The translations under genes were made by a program, and so were the position numbers. From NCBI GenBank assembly GCA_002316675.1, contig DCDZ01000016.1, positions 56,095 through 100,332 of the forward strand: DNA of 44,238 nt. The letters run 5' to 3'. The notes under the pieces are model-generated. The model had not been told where the DNA came from and made no database searches. It saw only the letters and a program-made list of their open reading frames with translations. The DNA is from Tyzzerella sp. UBA1042. GTDB lineage: Bacteria > Bacillota > Clostridia > Lachnospirales > Anaerotignaceae. Positions 25,666 through 32,847 of this stretch are shown here, in pieces; positions within the stretch are counted from its first letter, which is position 1; every line of letters begins with the position of its first letter.

Positions 25666-25876
25666 ATTTCCTTTTATACTTAATTGCTATGTCATATTTT
25701 AAAAATTAATAGAGCAATTTTGCATTGCGTATTTATAAAAAGATGCAGTGCTTACAAAAATAAAAAAAGAGAAAATTGGGAATTTTTATGCAGTTAAAAT
25801 ATAGTTTTATAATAAAAATATGCAAAAATAGAGTATTTATGAATACTTTTTGCATATATAGCAATATGAAAAACAC

Positions 25877-25905
25877 TTGACAGCAAAAAGATATATCATT
25901 ATACT
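25877..25905 (+). promoter_or_regulatory. Consensus sigma-A promoter with no gene directly behind it
   Basis: Perfect -35 TTGACA (25877-25882), 17-bp spacer, -10 TATACT (25900-25905). Transcription would start near 25912, over 650 bases before the Fur-like gene, so it implies either a long leader or a separate RNA. Confidence 0.7.
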
Positions 25906-25919
25906 TAACTATATAAATG

Positions 25920-25936
25920 CAAATCATTACTATTTG
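25920..25936. promoter_or_regulatory. Partly palindromic AT-rich box at the +10 region (possible Fur/Zur site)
   Basis: CAAATCATTACTATTTG has outer 5-bp arms CAAAT / ATTTG around an ATTA core, loosely like Zur/Fur-family operators. Its position just after the predicted start of a strong promoter, upstream of a Fur-family gene, supports autoregulation. The match is imperfect. Confidence 0.3.
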
Positions 25937-25970
25937 TAAGTGGTCTGATTTTTTAAAAACTGTGCAAAAA

Positions 25971-26064
25971 AAATTGTACTAGGGAAAAATGCAGATACAC
26001 TGGCAAAACCTGTCACAAAAGTACAATTTTATCCCTATAACCTTTGCAAAGACGTTTTGCAAGG
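25971..26064 (+). ncRNA. Candidate structured RNA leader or small RNA
   Basis: Several pairings stack up within 100 bases behind the promoter at 25877. AAATTGTAC (25971-25979) pairs with GTACAATTT (26021-26029), a 9-bp perfect match. TAGGGA (25980-25985) pairs with TCCCTA (26032-26037), interleaved with the first, which means a pseudoknot or two alternative folds. A separate hairpin of about 9 bp with one bulge and a GACG loop covers 26041-26064. No known riboswitch class was recognised. Interleaved pairings are what a switching leader would show. Confidence 0.35.
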
Positions 26065-26160
26065 AACTTCCCGCAGGGTATGGAATACGCAATAACAAAG
26101 TATAATAAAGCATAACAAAGAGGATGTTGTTTGTATGGAAAATTTAACTGTGGCTTGCAG

Positions 26161-26192
26161 AAAGAAACGCCTGCACTTGCAGGTGTTTCTTT
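26161..26192. repeat. Long near-perfect hairpin
   Basis: AAAGAAACGCCTGCA (26161-26175) pairs with TGCAGGTGTTTCTTT (26178-26192): 15 bp with one G-T pair and a two-base gap. There is no T run on the plus side, so it is a poor standard terminator. It could end the candidate RNA above or be a processing or protein-binding site. Confidence 0.5.
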
Positions 26193-26569
26193 GCGTATAA
26201 AGAATGGCATTGTTTTCATGGGGCAGACAAACAGTATAAGCCTAAGGTCAATTTCAATTGAATGTCGAACATAGAGGAAGGCGGAGACGAATGCTGCTTG
26301 TTATAGCTAACATCGGAAGACGATTTTTAATGCTGCATTTATGTATTTTTAGGCATGAAACCCCATGCTCTTGAATATCTCTTTTTGTATTGAGCATTGT
26401 CTGTTGCCTTCGCGGAATCGCTGCCATTTTTGTGCTCCTTTGCTTAGCCGGTTATGCAGAAGCTTGAAATGAGGCAGAGTCTTGTCTATAATCAGAGGGA
26501 GTGCTTCTGTTTCAATGAAAAACAAATAGCTTACTTGTGAATAAAAATATAGTTTCGGATGGTGATTGT
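26193..26569. other. Gap upstream of the Fur-like gene, no recognised gene
   Basis: Two minus-strand frames in 26230-26540 have protein-like composition (one contains MAAIPRRQQTMLNTKRDIQE with GGAG upstream), but neither matches a family I know and they overlap each other. This may be a decayed gene. No clear promoter next to the Fur-like start was found. Confidence 0.25.
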
Positions 26570-27004
26570 GTGGAAAATAGCAAATACAAAGAAATTTTTC
26601 GTAAAAATAATATGAAAGTGACAAAGCAGAGAGAATGGGTTTTTCATATCTTAAGGCATGAAAACGTCCCGCTGACTGCGGAAGAAATTTATCTAAAGCA
26701 GATAGAAGAAGAGAGTAAAATCAGTTTATCAACAATATATAGAATTCTTGATGTTTTTGTATCGAAGGGACTGATACAAAAAAGCAATATCTCTGACAAT
26801 AAGGCGGTTTATGAGGTCAGCGGCATTGGGCACAAGCATCATTTAATTTGTACCTCCTGCGGAAAGATTATTGCTCTGGATCATTGCCCCATTGAAGAGT
26901 ATGAGAAAACGCTGGAGGAGAATACAGGGTTTGAAATTACCAGCCATAAGCTTGCTTTTTTTGGATACTGTCCGGACTGCAAGGGCGAAAAGAAAGGATT
27001 GTGA
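26570..27004 (+). CDS. Fur-family metalloregulator (Fur/Zur/PerR type)
   Basis: A 144-residue Fur-family repressor. The winged helix holds MKVTKQREWVFHILRHE and ISLSTIYRILDVFVSKGLI. The C-terminal dimerisation domain has the GHKHHLICTSCGKII metal site and the second structural Cys pair GYCPDC. These features do not fix the metal. The downstream CobW GTPase and permease genes favour zinc (Zur-like), but that is contextual. I prefer the GTG start at 26570, preceded by GGATGG; GTG 26537 is an in-frame alternative adding 11 residues. The CobW gene begins five bases after the stop. Confidence 0.88.
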   Translation: MENSKYKEIFRKNNMKVTKQREWVFHILRHENVPLTAEEIYLKQIEEESKISLSTIYRILDVFVSKGLIQKSNISDNKAVYEVSGIGHKHHLICTSCGKIIALDHCPIEEYEKTLEENTGFEITSHKLAFFGYCPDCKGEKKGL

Positions 27005-27008
27005 TTCC

Positions 27009-28067
27009 ATGATAAAGCTTGATATTATATCTGGTTTTTTAGGCGCGGGGAAAACAACGTTGATTAAAAAATTGTTAGAAAACAGTACAAATCAAGAAAA
27101 AGTTGTCATCATTGAAAATGAATTTGGAGAGATGGGCATTGACGGGAGCTTATTGGAGCAAACCGGCGCTTCTGTGCGGGAGCTTTATTCCGGCTGCATT
27201 TGCTGCACCCTTTCCGGGGATTTTAAAAAAACCATTACTGAAATGATACATAAATTTTCTCCTGATCGCATCATCATTGAGCCTTCTGGGGTCGGCAAGC
27301 TGTCTGAGGTTTTAAAGGCCTGCGAGGGTATTGTAAAAAAAGAAAACATACAAATCAATATGCTGATCACTGTGGTGGATGTACTGAAATTTCAGATGTA
27401 TCTTACGAATTTTGGCGAATTTTTTGAAGATCAAATCAAGAATGCGAAAACCATATTTCTGAGCAGGACAGAAAAAATTTCCTCGGAAGCCCTTGAAAAG
27501 GTAACAGCTGAAATTTCCAAATTAAACGAGGAAGCAAGCATTGTAACCACACCGTGGGATCAGCTTACGGCGGAAAAAATTTGCTCCATTGCGGAAGGAA
27601 AAAGGGAAGCCCTTCTTGAAAATCTGGCTAGTGAAATGAACCTTTCCGAGGCACCTTCCCATGAGGAGGGTATGAAGAAAAACCTATCCGCCAGAGGCTG
27701 CCAAAAAGGGGGGAAGCTGCGTCATTACAGAAAACAGGAAAAGCATTGTGGCTGTAGCCACGGAAGTCATCATGATCATTCCGCGGACGAAATCTTTGAG
27801 GCATGGGGCGTAGAAACACCCCTTACTTTTTCCCATACAGAGTTAGAAAAAATTTTGACGGCGTTAGAGGATAAAGAGCGTTTTGGCCTGATTTTAAGGG
27901 GAAAAGGCATTGTTCAGTTAGAGGCTACCCAATGGGCCCAGTTTGATTATACCCTTGGAGAAATACAAATAAGCACTGCCGCACCGGAATATACCGGCAG
28001 AATTTGTATTATCGGCAGTCAAATAAATAGAAATGCGCTGGAGGAGGTATTCCTTGGCGCAAAATAA
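27009..28067 (+). CDS. CobW/COG0523-family GTPase, putative metallochaperone
   Basis: A 352-residue COG0523 protein. Walker A GFLGAGKTT (residues 9-17), the ENEFGEMGIDG switch and the metal-binding C63-I-C65-C66 motif mark the family; B. subtilis ZagA (YciC) is a zinc-induced member. The guanine-specificity NKxD motif reads S-R-T-E. A Cys/His-rich insert near residues 245-260 (HYRKQEKHCGCSHGSHHDHS) offers a further metal site, and the C-terminal domain has WAQFDYTLG. Directly after a Fur-family gene, a metal-delivery role under metal starvation is the natural reading. The ATG at 27009 lies close behind AAAGGA. Confidence 0.9.
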   Translation: MIKLDIISGFLGAGKTTLIKKLLENSTNQEKVVIIENEFGEMGIDGSLLEQTGASVRELYSGCICCTLSGDFKKTITEMIHKFSPDRIIIEPSGVGKLSEVLKACEGIVKKENIQINMLITVVDVLKFQMYLTNFGEFFEDQIKNAKTIFLSRTEKISSEALEKVTAEISKLNEEASIVTTPWDQLTAEKICSIAEGKREALLENLASEMNLSEAPSHEEGMKKNLSARGCQKGGKLRHYRKQEKHCGCSHGSHHDHSADEIFEAWGVETPLTFSHTELEKILTALEDKERFGLILRGKGIVQLEATQWAQFDYTLGEIQISTAAPEYTGRICIIGSQINRNALEEVFLGAK

Positions 28068-28079
28068 TGGAGTGTGGCC

Positions 28080-29708
28080 ATGAAAACACGGGTAAATGTG
28101 ATTACGGGATTTTTAGGTGCAGGAAAAACTGCCTATATAAATGCTGTACTTCAAGATGAAAAACGAAAAAATGAAAAAATTGTTGTGGTGCAGTTTGAAG
28201 AGGGGGAAGCCGCTGTATGCCCGGAGAAGGGGGTGCAAAGCGTTATTCTGCTTCATGGACTGAAAGAAAATAAAACCTTGGACGCAGCTTTTTTGCAAGC
28301 CCTTTACATGGAGCATACGCCGGACAGAATTCTTATAGAATTAAACGGGTTGCAGGATTTAGAGATTATTTTTCAGCTTTTTGAGCAACGTTACATAAGA
28401 AAGAATTTCCTCTTAGAAAATATTATATGCCTGGTGGATGCCGTATCATTTATGGTATTTCAAAATAATTTGGGCGAAGTATTTCAAAAGCAGCTTGCAT
28501 ATGCTGACCATATTGTTTTAAATAAAGGAACAGCTTTGCAGACAGAAGCTTTGCTTCAAATTGAAAAAGCAATCAAAGGGCAGAATAAAAAAGCAAAAAT
28601 ATTTCACGTTGGTGTCTGGAAGGATGGATTTTCCGAAAATTTAGTGCAAGAATTTCAAGAGGCATCCTTTTATGGAAGAGCTCTTGGTATGAAGCCATCA
28701 ACGGTGGTTTCCGCAGCTTTTTTGCTATTTGTTTTTGGATATTTGGTTTTCTCGGTAGTACGAGGAATCAATTTGCAGGGAATGGAGATTGATTTTATAG
28801 GGTTTGAGGCATTTCAAATGGTGTTTATCAGTATATTGATGCAAGCCTTTCCTTTTATGCTAATTGGGGTGTTTCTTTCCGCATTGATGCAAGTGTTTTT
28901 ATCCAATGAAACGATTATTAAATGTTTCCCCAAAAAATATGGCCTTGGCTTTGTCACCGCCATGTTCGGCGGCCTGTTGCTTCCGGTGTGCGAGTGTGCC
29001 ATTGTGCCCATGGTGTCAGGCTTGGTGAAAAAAGGCGTATCGTTGCCTGTTGCGATCACCTTTATGCTCTCTGCCCCCATTATCAATCCTATTGTGATTT
29101 TCTCTACACTGTATGCATTTCCCGGCCATCCGGAAATCACCATGTACAGAGTTTACTTTGGCCTTGTGATCGCCCTTGCCGTTGGGCTGGTGCTTGCAGT
29201 TTTCCCCGAAAAAAATGAGGCCATGTTGGAAAACACTGTCCTTGGTACAAGCTGCGATTGCCTATATTGCAGCGGGTATGGGGAAAAGGAGCAAGGGTTC
29301 TGCAAAAAATTCCGCCTGATGTGTTTGCACGCTGCGGAGGAATTTTTTAGTGCGGGAAAATATCTTGTATTAGGTGCGGCCTTAACAAGCCTTTTCCAGC
29401 TTGTGATTCCAAACGATATTTTTTTGCGCCTTTGGAATAAAGAGGGTCTATCCCTTGTGGTTATGATGGCTACGGCGTTTTTCTTCTCTTTATGTTCAAC
29501 CTCGGATGCATTTATTGCAAGAAGCTTTTGGAATAGCTTTTCCACAAGCTCCATCTTAGGGTTTTTGGTATTTGGACCCATGATGGATATTAAAAATGTT
29601 CTTATGCTTTTTGGTGTCTTCAGAAAGGAATTTGTCCTAAAGCTGGTTGTCTTGATTACTTTCATTGCATTTATCATGTTATATTTTATGACATCTTTAC
29701 TATTATAG
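28080..29708 (+). CDS. Fusion of a CobW-like GTPase domain and a YraQ/DUF318 (ArsP_1) permease
   Basis: A 542-residue protein with an unusual architecture. Residues 1-200 form a CobW-like P-loop domain: GFLGAGKT (10-17), ILIELNG, CLVDAVSF and HIVLNKGT. The CxCC metal motif of true CobW proteins is absent, with VILLHGLKEN in its place. Residues 205-542 form a permease of the YraQ/YcgR (DUF318) family with about eight helices and its hallmark C304-E-C306-AIVPMVSGLVKKG. A cytosolic loop adds a C392-x-C394-x2-C397 cluster. GTP-dependent gating or delivery of a metal to the permease is my inference. The ATG at 28080 follows GGAG; GTG 28074 is possible. The partner gene follows after 12 bases. Confidence 0.88.
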   Translation: MKTRVNVITGFLGAGKTAYINAVLQDEKRKNEKIVVVQFEEGEAAVCPEKGVQSVILLHGLKENKTLDAAFLQALYMEHTPDRILIELNGLQDLEIIFQLFEQRYIRKNFLLENIICLVDAVSFMVFQNNLGEVFQKQLAYADHIVLNKGTALQTEALLQIEKAIKGQNKKAKIFHVGVWKDGFSENLVQEFQEASFYGRALGMKPSTVVSAAFLLFVFGYLVFSVVRGINLQGMEIDFIGFEAFQMVFISILMQAFPFMLIGVFLSALMQVFLSNETIIKCFPKKYGLGFVTAMFGGLLLPVCECAIVPMVSGLVKKGVSLPVAITFMLSAPIINPIVIFSTLYAFPGHPEITMYRVYFGLVIALAVGLVLAVFPEKNEAMLENTVLGTSCDCLYCSGYGEKEQGFCKKFRLMCLHAAEEFFSAGKYLVLGAALTSLFQLVIPNDIFLRLWNKEGLSLVVMMATAFFFSLCSTSDAFIARSFWNSFSTSSILGFLVFGPMMDIKNVLMLFGVFRKEFVLKLVVLITFIAFIMLYFMTSLLL

Positions 29709-29720
29709 GAGGCATGGATT

Positions 29721-30587
29721 ATGAAACGGATGGGAATGCGGAATTATACAATCAGTGCCGCCCTAAGGGCTTGCGTATTGTTGGGGTTTGCCTTGTTTTT
29801 CTTTTTATCTATACAATCCGGCAGAGCATTAAAATACGTTCATCCAAGGAATATACCGGTTCTTCAATTTGCCATTGTGGCCATGACCTTGTGCGCCATC
29901 TTTCTGTTTATAGAAGCATGGAAGCCCCGCAGAAGGTTGCGAAGCTCCCGTTCCCTTTGGGTATTCATTTTTCCCTTGGTGGCTGCTTTTTTGCTGCCGG
30001 CGGGAAGTACGAATGCAGTGTCCCTGGCCTATGCCAGCTTTAACCTTGGCGGTAGCGCAGGAGAAAATTTGTCTGATAATGGTACTCCTTCTCAAGCTGC
30101 GGGCAATGGCTTGGATGAAAACACGTATTTGGAAGATACCTATGATGAAGAAGAATTTTATAAGGAAAACTTTTCCGATATGTTTGGTGCCAAGGCTCCG
30201 GAGGAGGGCGAAAAGGAAGCCGATCAGGGCATGATTGTCGTAGATACAGACAATTATATCACATGGATGGACGATATTTATGATAATTTGGAGAAATACA
30301 AAGGCAGACGAATTCAGCTTACTGGCTTTGTATATAGGGAAGACCAGTATAAAGAGAGCCAGTTTGTATCGGCAAGGCTGATGATGGTTTGCTGTGCGGC
30401 GGACCTTCAGACCGTGGGATTTTTGTGTAAGTACGAAAACGCCGCTGCCTTGGAAAACGACACTTGGGTGGAAATTGTGGGCACCATAGAAGAGGGTGAA
30501 TTTGATGGCAGCCCCTTGGCGATGGTTTCTGTTGAACAAATTACCCCTATAGAAGAGCCGGAACGCAGTTATGTGTATCCCTTTTAA
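29721..30587 (+). CDS. TIGR03943/YcgQ-like partner of the DUF318 permease
   Basis: A 288-residue membrane-anchored protein. The N-terminal third has two or three helices with an Arg-rich loop (WKPRRRLRSSR). A long acidic, Asp/Glu-rich linker follows, then a C-terminal OB-like domain with YKGRRIQLTGFVYRE, MVCCAADLQTVGF and VEIVGTI. This matches the YcgQ/TIGR03943 family, which is normally encoded next to a DUF318 permease (ycgR-ycgQ in B. subtilis), as here. The two Cys in M-V-C-C-A-A-D are conserved in the family as I know it and could bind metal. AGGAGG lies 8 bases before the ATG. The operon ends in a terminator 15 bases after the stop. Confidence 0.85.
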   Translation: MKRMGMRNYTISAALRACVLLGFALFFFLSIQSGRALKYVHPRNIPVLQFAIVAMTLCAIFLFIEAWKPRRRLRSSRSLWVFIFPLVAAFLLPAGSTNAVSLAYASFNLGGSAGENLSDNGTPSQAAGNGLDENTYLEDTYDEEEFYKENFSDMFGAKAPEEGEKEADQGMIVVDTDNYITWMDDIYDNLEKYKGRRIQLTGFVYREDQYKESQFVSARLMMVCCAADLQTVGFLCKYENAAALENDTWVEIVGTIEEGEFDGSPLAMVSVEQITPIEEPERSYVYPF

Positions 30588-30602
30588 AACAATGATAATA
30601 TG

Positions 30603-30625
30603 GGAGGACGATGTCCTCCTTTTTT
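30603..30625 (+). terminator. Rho-independent terminator of the Fur-CobW-permease operon
   Basis: Perfect 7-bp stem GGAGGAC / GTCCTCC with a three-base loop and six T residues. Confidence 0.88.
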
Positions 30626-30852
30626 GTGTAAAAACACAGGAATCAATCTTGCGGAATCATGCAATCATTTCATAAGTTATATCTATTTCTGCTTCTGTTT
30701 TTTCTTTTTGAGAATGCTTAGTATCTTTCAGCTTTTCAACACAAGAGGATTGTTTTCCCTAAATTTCCCTTAAAAAAGGAGATTTTGCTTAACGAATATA
30801 TAACAAACTGTTTACAAGTCTTTGATAGTGGCAAAAAAGGGGGCTTGTTATA

Positions 30853-32847
30853 ATGATTCCGAAGAAAACGAAACTTGGTTGCAATGGAATGATGGAGAGA
30901 ATATATATGAAAAGGTTTGAACCAATCATGAAGCGGTTTTTCAATATGAAAAAATTTCATAGAATCATGGAGCAGTTTATTTTAGAACGAAAAAAGCGAT
31001 GGAAGAAAGGAAGCCTGCATTTTAGAGGATTTCCATTGAAAAATTTTCAAATTAAAAATTTTAGATGGAAGGATTTTAAATGGAATAACTTAAAATGGAT
31101 CGTAATAAAATTAAAACGAATTTCATTACCTCGTACCGATTGGAAATTCGGCGACAAATTAAAAATTCGCCACAAGCTCCATTTGGTTTCAGGCATTGCC
31201 ATTGGAATGAACGTGTTATTGATTATAATTGTTTTCAACACCTTACAGACTGCAGAGCATAAAATGCAGTCCTTTTATGATACAGAATATAAAAATAGCA
31301 TTTTGCAAATGCAAATTCGTAATGATGTTGCTATGTTAGACCATGAAATTTTAGCCGCAGTTTTTAGTGACGATTATCAAAAAAGCAGCCAGACAGTGGA
31401 TATTGCTTTGCAAAAGACTGTTGCGGATGTAAATGTTCTGAAAAAAAGTTTTTTTGAGGAACAGTTAATGAAAGAATTAAATACTGCGCTGAATGCCTTT
31501 ATTACAGAAGAGATGAAGGTAATGTCCTTTGCTTTTGCAGGCCATACAGAAGGGGCAATGAAAGCCATTAACGGAGACTATGCCCAGAGTGTGGACACGT
31601 TATATAAAATTTTAGACACCGTATCTGTAAAAGCCGATGAGGCCGCAGAAACAGCCCTGTTAGAAACTGTGCGCCAGAGAAAAAGCATGACGCTTTTATT
31701 AATATGCTCTATGGCTGTCAGCGGTGTTATTTTGCTTGCTGCGGCAGGAATGCTGGAAAAGACGATTAAACAGGCAACGAATAAAATTTTAGAGATTACC
31801 CAACGCATTAAAAAAGGCGAACTGGCTGCTTCGGGAGAAAAGCATACTCCGGGGGATGAACTGGATGAGGTTATTTGTGCCTGTGAGCAAATGTCCGGAG
31901 AGTTACATACCCTTATTTTTGATATCGGGCATATGCTGGAAGAGGCATCCAAGGGGAATATGGTTTACCAAACACAAAACCGACAATCCTATGTGGGTGA
32001 ATATAAACAGCTGCTGCTTGCCGCTGAAACGATGCAACAATACATCAATATTGCGTTGAATAATGTAAACACTGCCACTCTAAAGGTGGAGGAACAGGTA
32101 ATGAGCGTTTATAATGGGGCACAGCAGCTTTCCGCCGATGCAGTCAAACAGAATGATTCCATTTCGCAGCTTTCCGCCACCCTTACGTTCATTTCGGAAC
32201 GAGCAGGTCAAAATGCAGAGCAAATACAAAAAATGAGCAAAGCTTCTGCGGAAATGAACACACAGGTGGATATTACAAACCAATATATGGTAGAAACAAC
32301 CACAGCCATTCAAGATGTTTTGGGGCATACTGCGCAAATTAAGCGTATACTGCGTACCATTGACGAAATTGCCTTTCAAACGGATCTTTTGGCACTCAAT
32401 GCCTCTATCGAAGCGGCAAGGGCCGGTGTTGCCGGCAGAGGCTTTGCTGTGGTGGCAGGAGAGGTGAGGGCGCTGGCAAAGAGAGTGACGGAAGCCTCCA
32501 AGGAAACAGCAGAATTACTGGATAATGCTATGAAATTGACAAATCATTGTGCAAACACCGTTTCTTCTACGGCCGAATCTTTAGAGGTGGCTGTGGAACG
32601 CACAACGGATATTACAAATATGATTACCTTGGTTTCCGATGCCATTCAAAAAGAACAGGAGGACATTGGAAATATTGCAGAAGAATCAGAAACTATTAGA
32701 AATATCGTTTGTATGAATGCGGAAACGGCAAAACAGTTTGCTAAGGGCGGAGAGGAAGGCTATCGCCAGGTGAATATTTTAAAAGAAGAAATGCAGCAAT
32801 TTATTTGGCAGGAGGTAAATACTGGTGATACTGAAAAAATCAGTTGA
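30853..32847 (+). CDS. Methyl-accepting chemotaxis protein with a long repetitive basic N-terminus
   Basis: A 664-residue chemoreceptor. The cytoplasmic N-terminus of about 108 residues is strange for an MCP: very basic and aromatic, with repeated M-K-(R/K)-F units (residues 19, 26, 32) and then five pentads at 61-85. TM1 is about 110-131, a four-helix-bundle-like sensor region runs to about 275, TM2 is about 278-300, and a HAMP domain follows. The signalling tip is canonical (DEIAFQTDLLALNASIEAARAG and GRGFAVVAGEVRALA). AAGGGGG lies 9 bases before the ATG. The 3' end overlaps the EAL-CBS-GGDEF gene, suggesting a shared output. Confidence 0.9.
   Translation: MIPKKTKLGCNGMMERIYMKRFEPIMKRFFNMKKFHRIMEQFILERKKRWKKGSLHFRGFPLKNFQIKNFRWKDFKWNNLKWIVIKLKRISLPRTDWKFGDKLKIRHKLHLVSGIAIGMNVLLIIIVFNTLQTAEHKMQSFYDTEYKNSILQMQIRNDVAMLDHEILAAVFSDDYQKSSQTVDIALQKTVADVNVLKKSFFEEQLMKELNTALNAFITEEMKVMSFAFAGHTEGAMKAINGDYAQSVDTLYKILDTVSVKADEAAETALLETVRQRKSMTLLLICSMAVSGVILLAAAGMLEKTIKQATNKILEITQRIKKGELAASGEKHTPGDELDEVICACEQMSGELHTLIFDIGHMLEEASKGNMVYQTQNRQSYVGEYKQLLLAAETMQQYINIALNNVNTATLKVEEQVMSVYNGAQQLSADAVKQNDSISQLSATLTFISERAGQNAEQIQKMSKASAEMNTQVDITNQYMVETTTAIQDVLGHTAQIKRILRTIDEIAFQTDLLALNASIEAARAGVAGRGFAVVAGEVRALAKRVTEASKETAELLDNAMKLTNHCANTVSSTAESLEVAVERTTDITNMITLVSDAIQKEQEDIGNIAEESETIRNIVCMNAETAKQFAKGGEEGYRQVNILKEEMQQFIWQEVNTGDTEKIS
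31033..31107 (+). repeat. Five tandem pentad repeats coding x-(L/I/W)-(K/N)-(N/D)-(F/L)
   Basis: Residues 61-85 of the chemoreceptor read PLKNF, QIKNF, RWKDF, KWNNL, KWIVI. The coding bases are also similar from unit to unit (AAAAATTTT-like cores), so the repeat probably arose by tandem duplication of 15 bases. It is not the A(D/N)Lxx pentapeptide repeat family. Confidence 0.6.

Noticed and set aside
26871..27008. Extension of the CobW gene into the Fur-like gene
   Set aside because: ATG 27009 starts directly at the conserved MIKLDIISGFLGAGKT; the extension is the Fur gene read in another frame.
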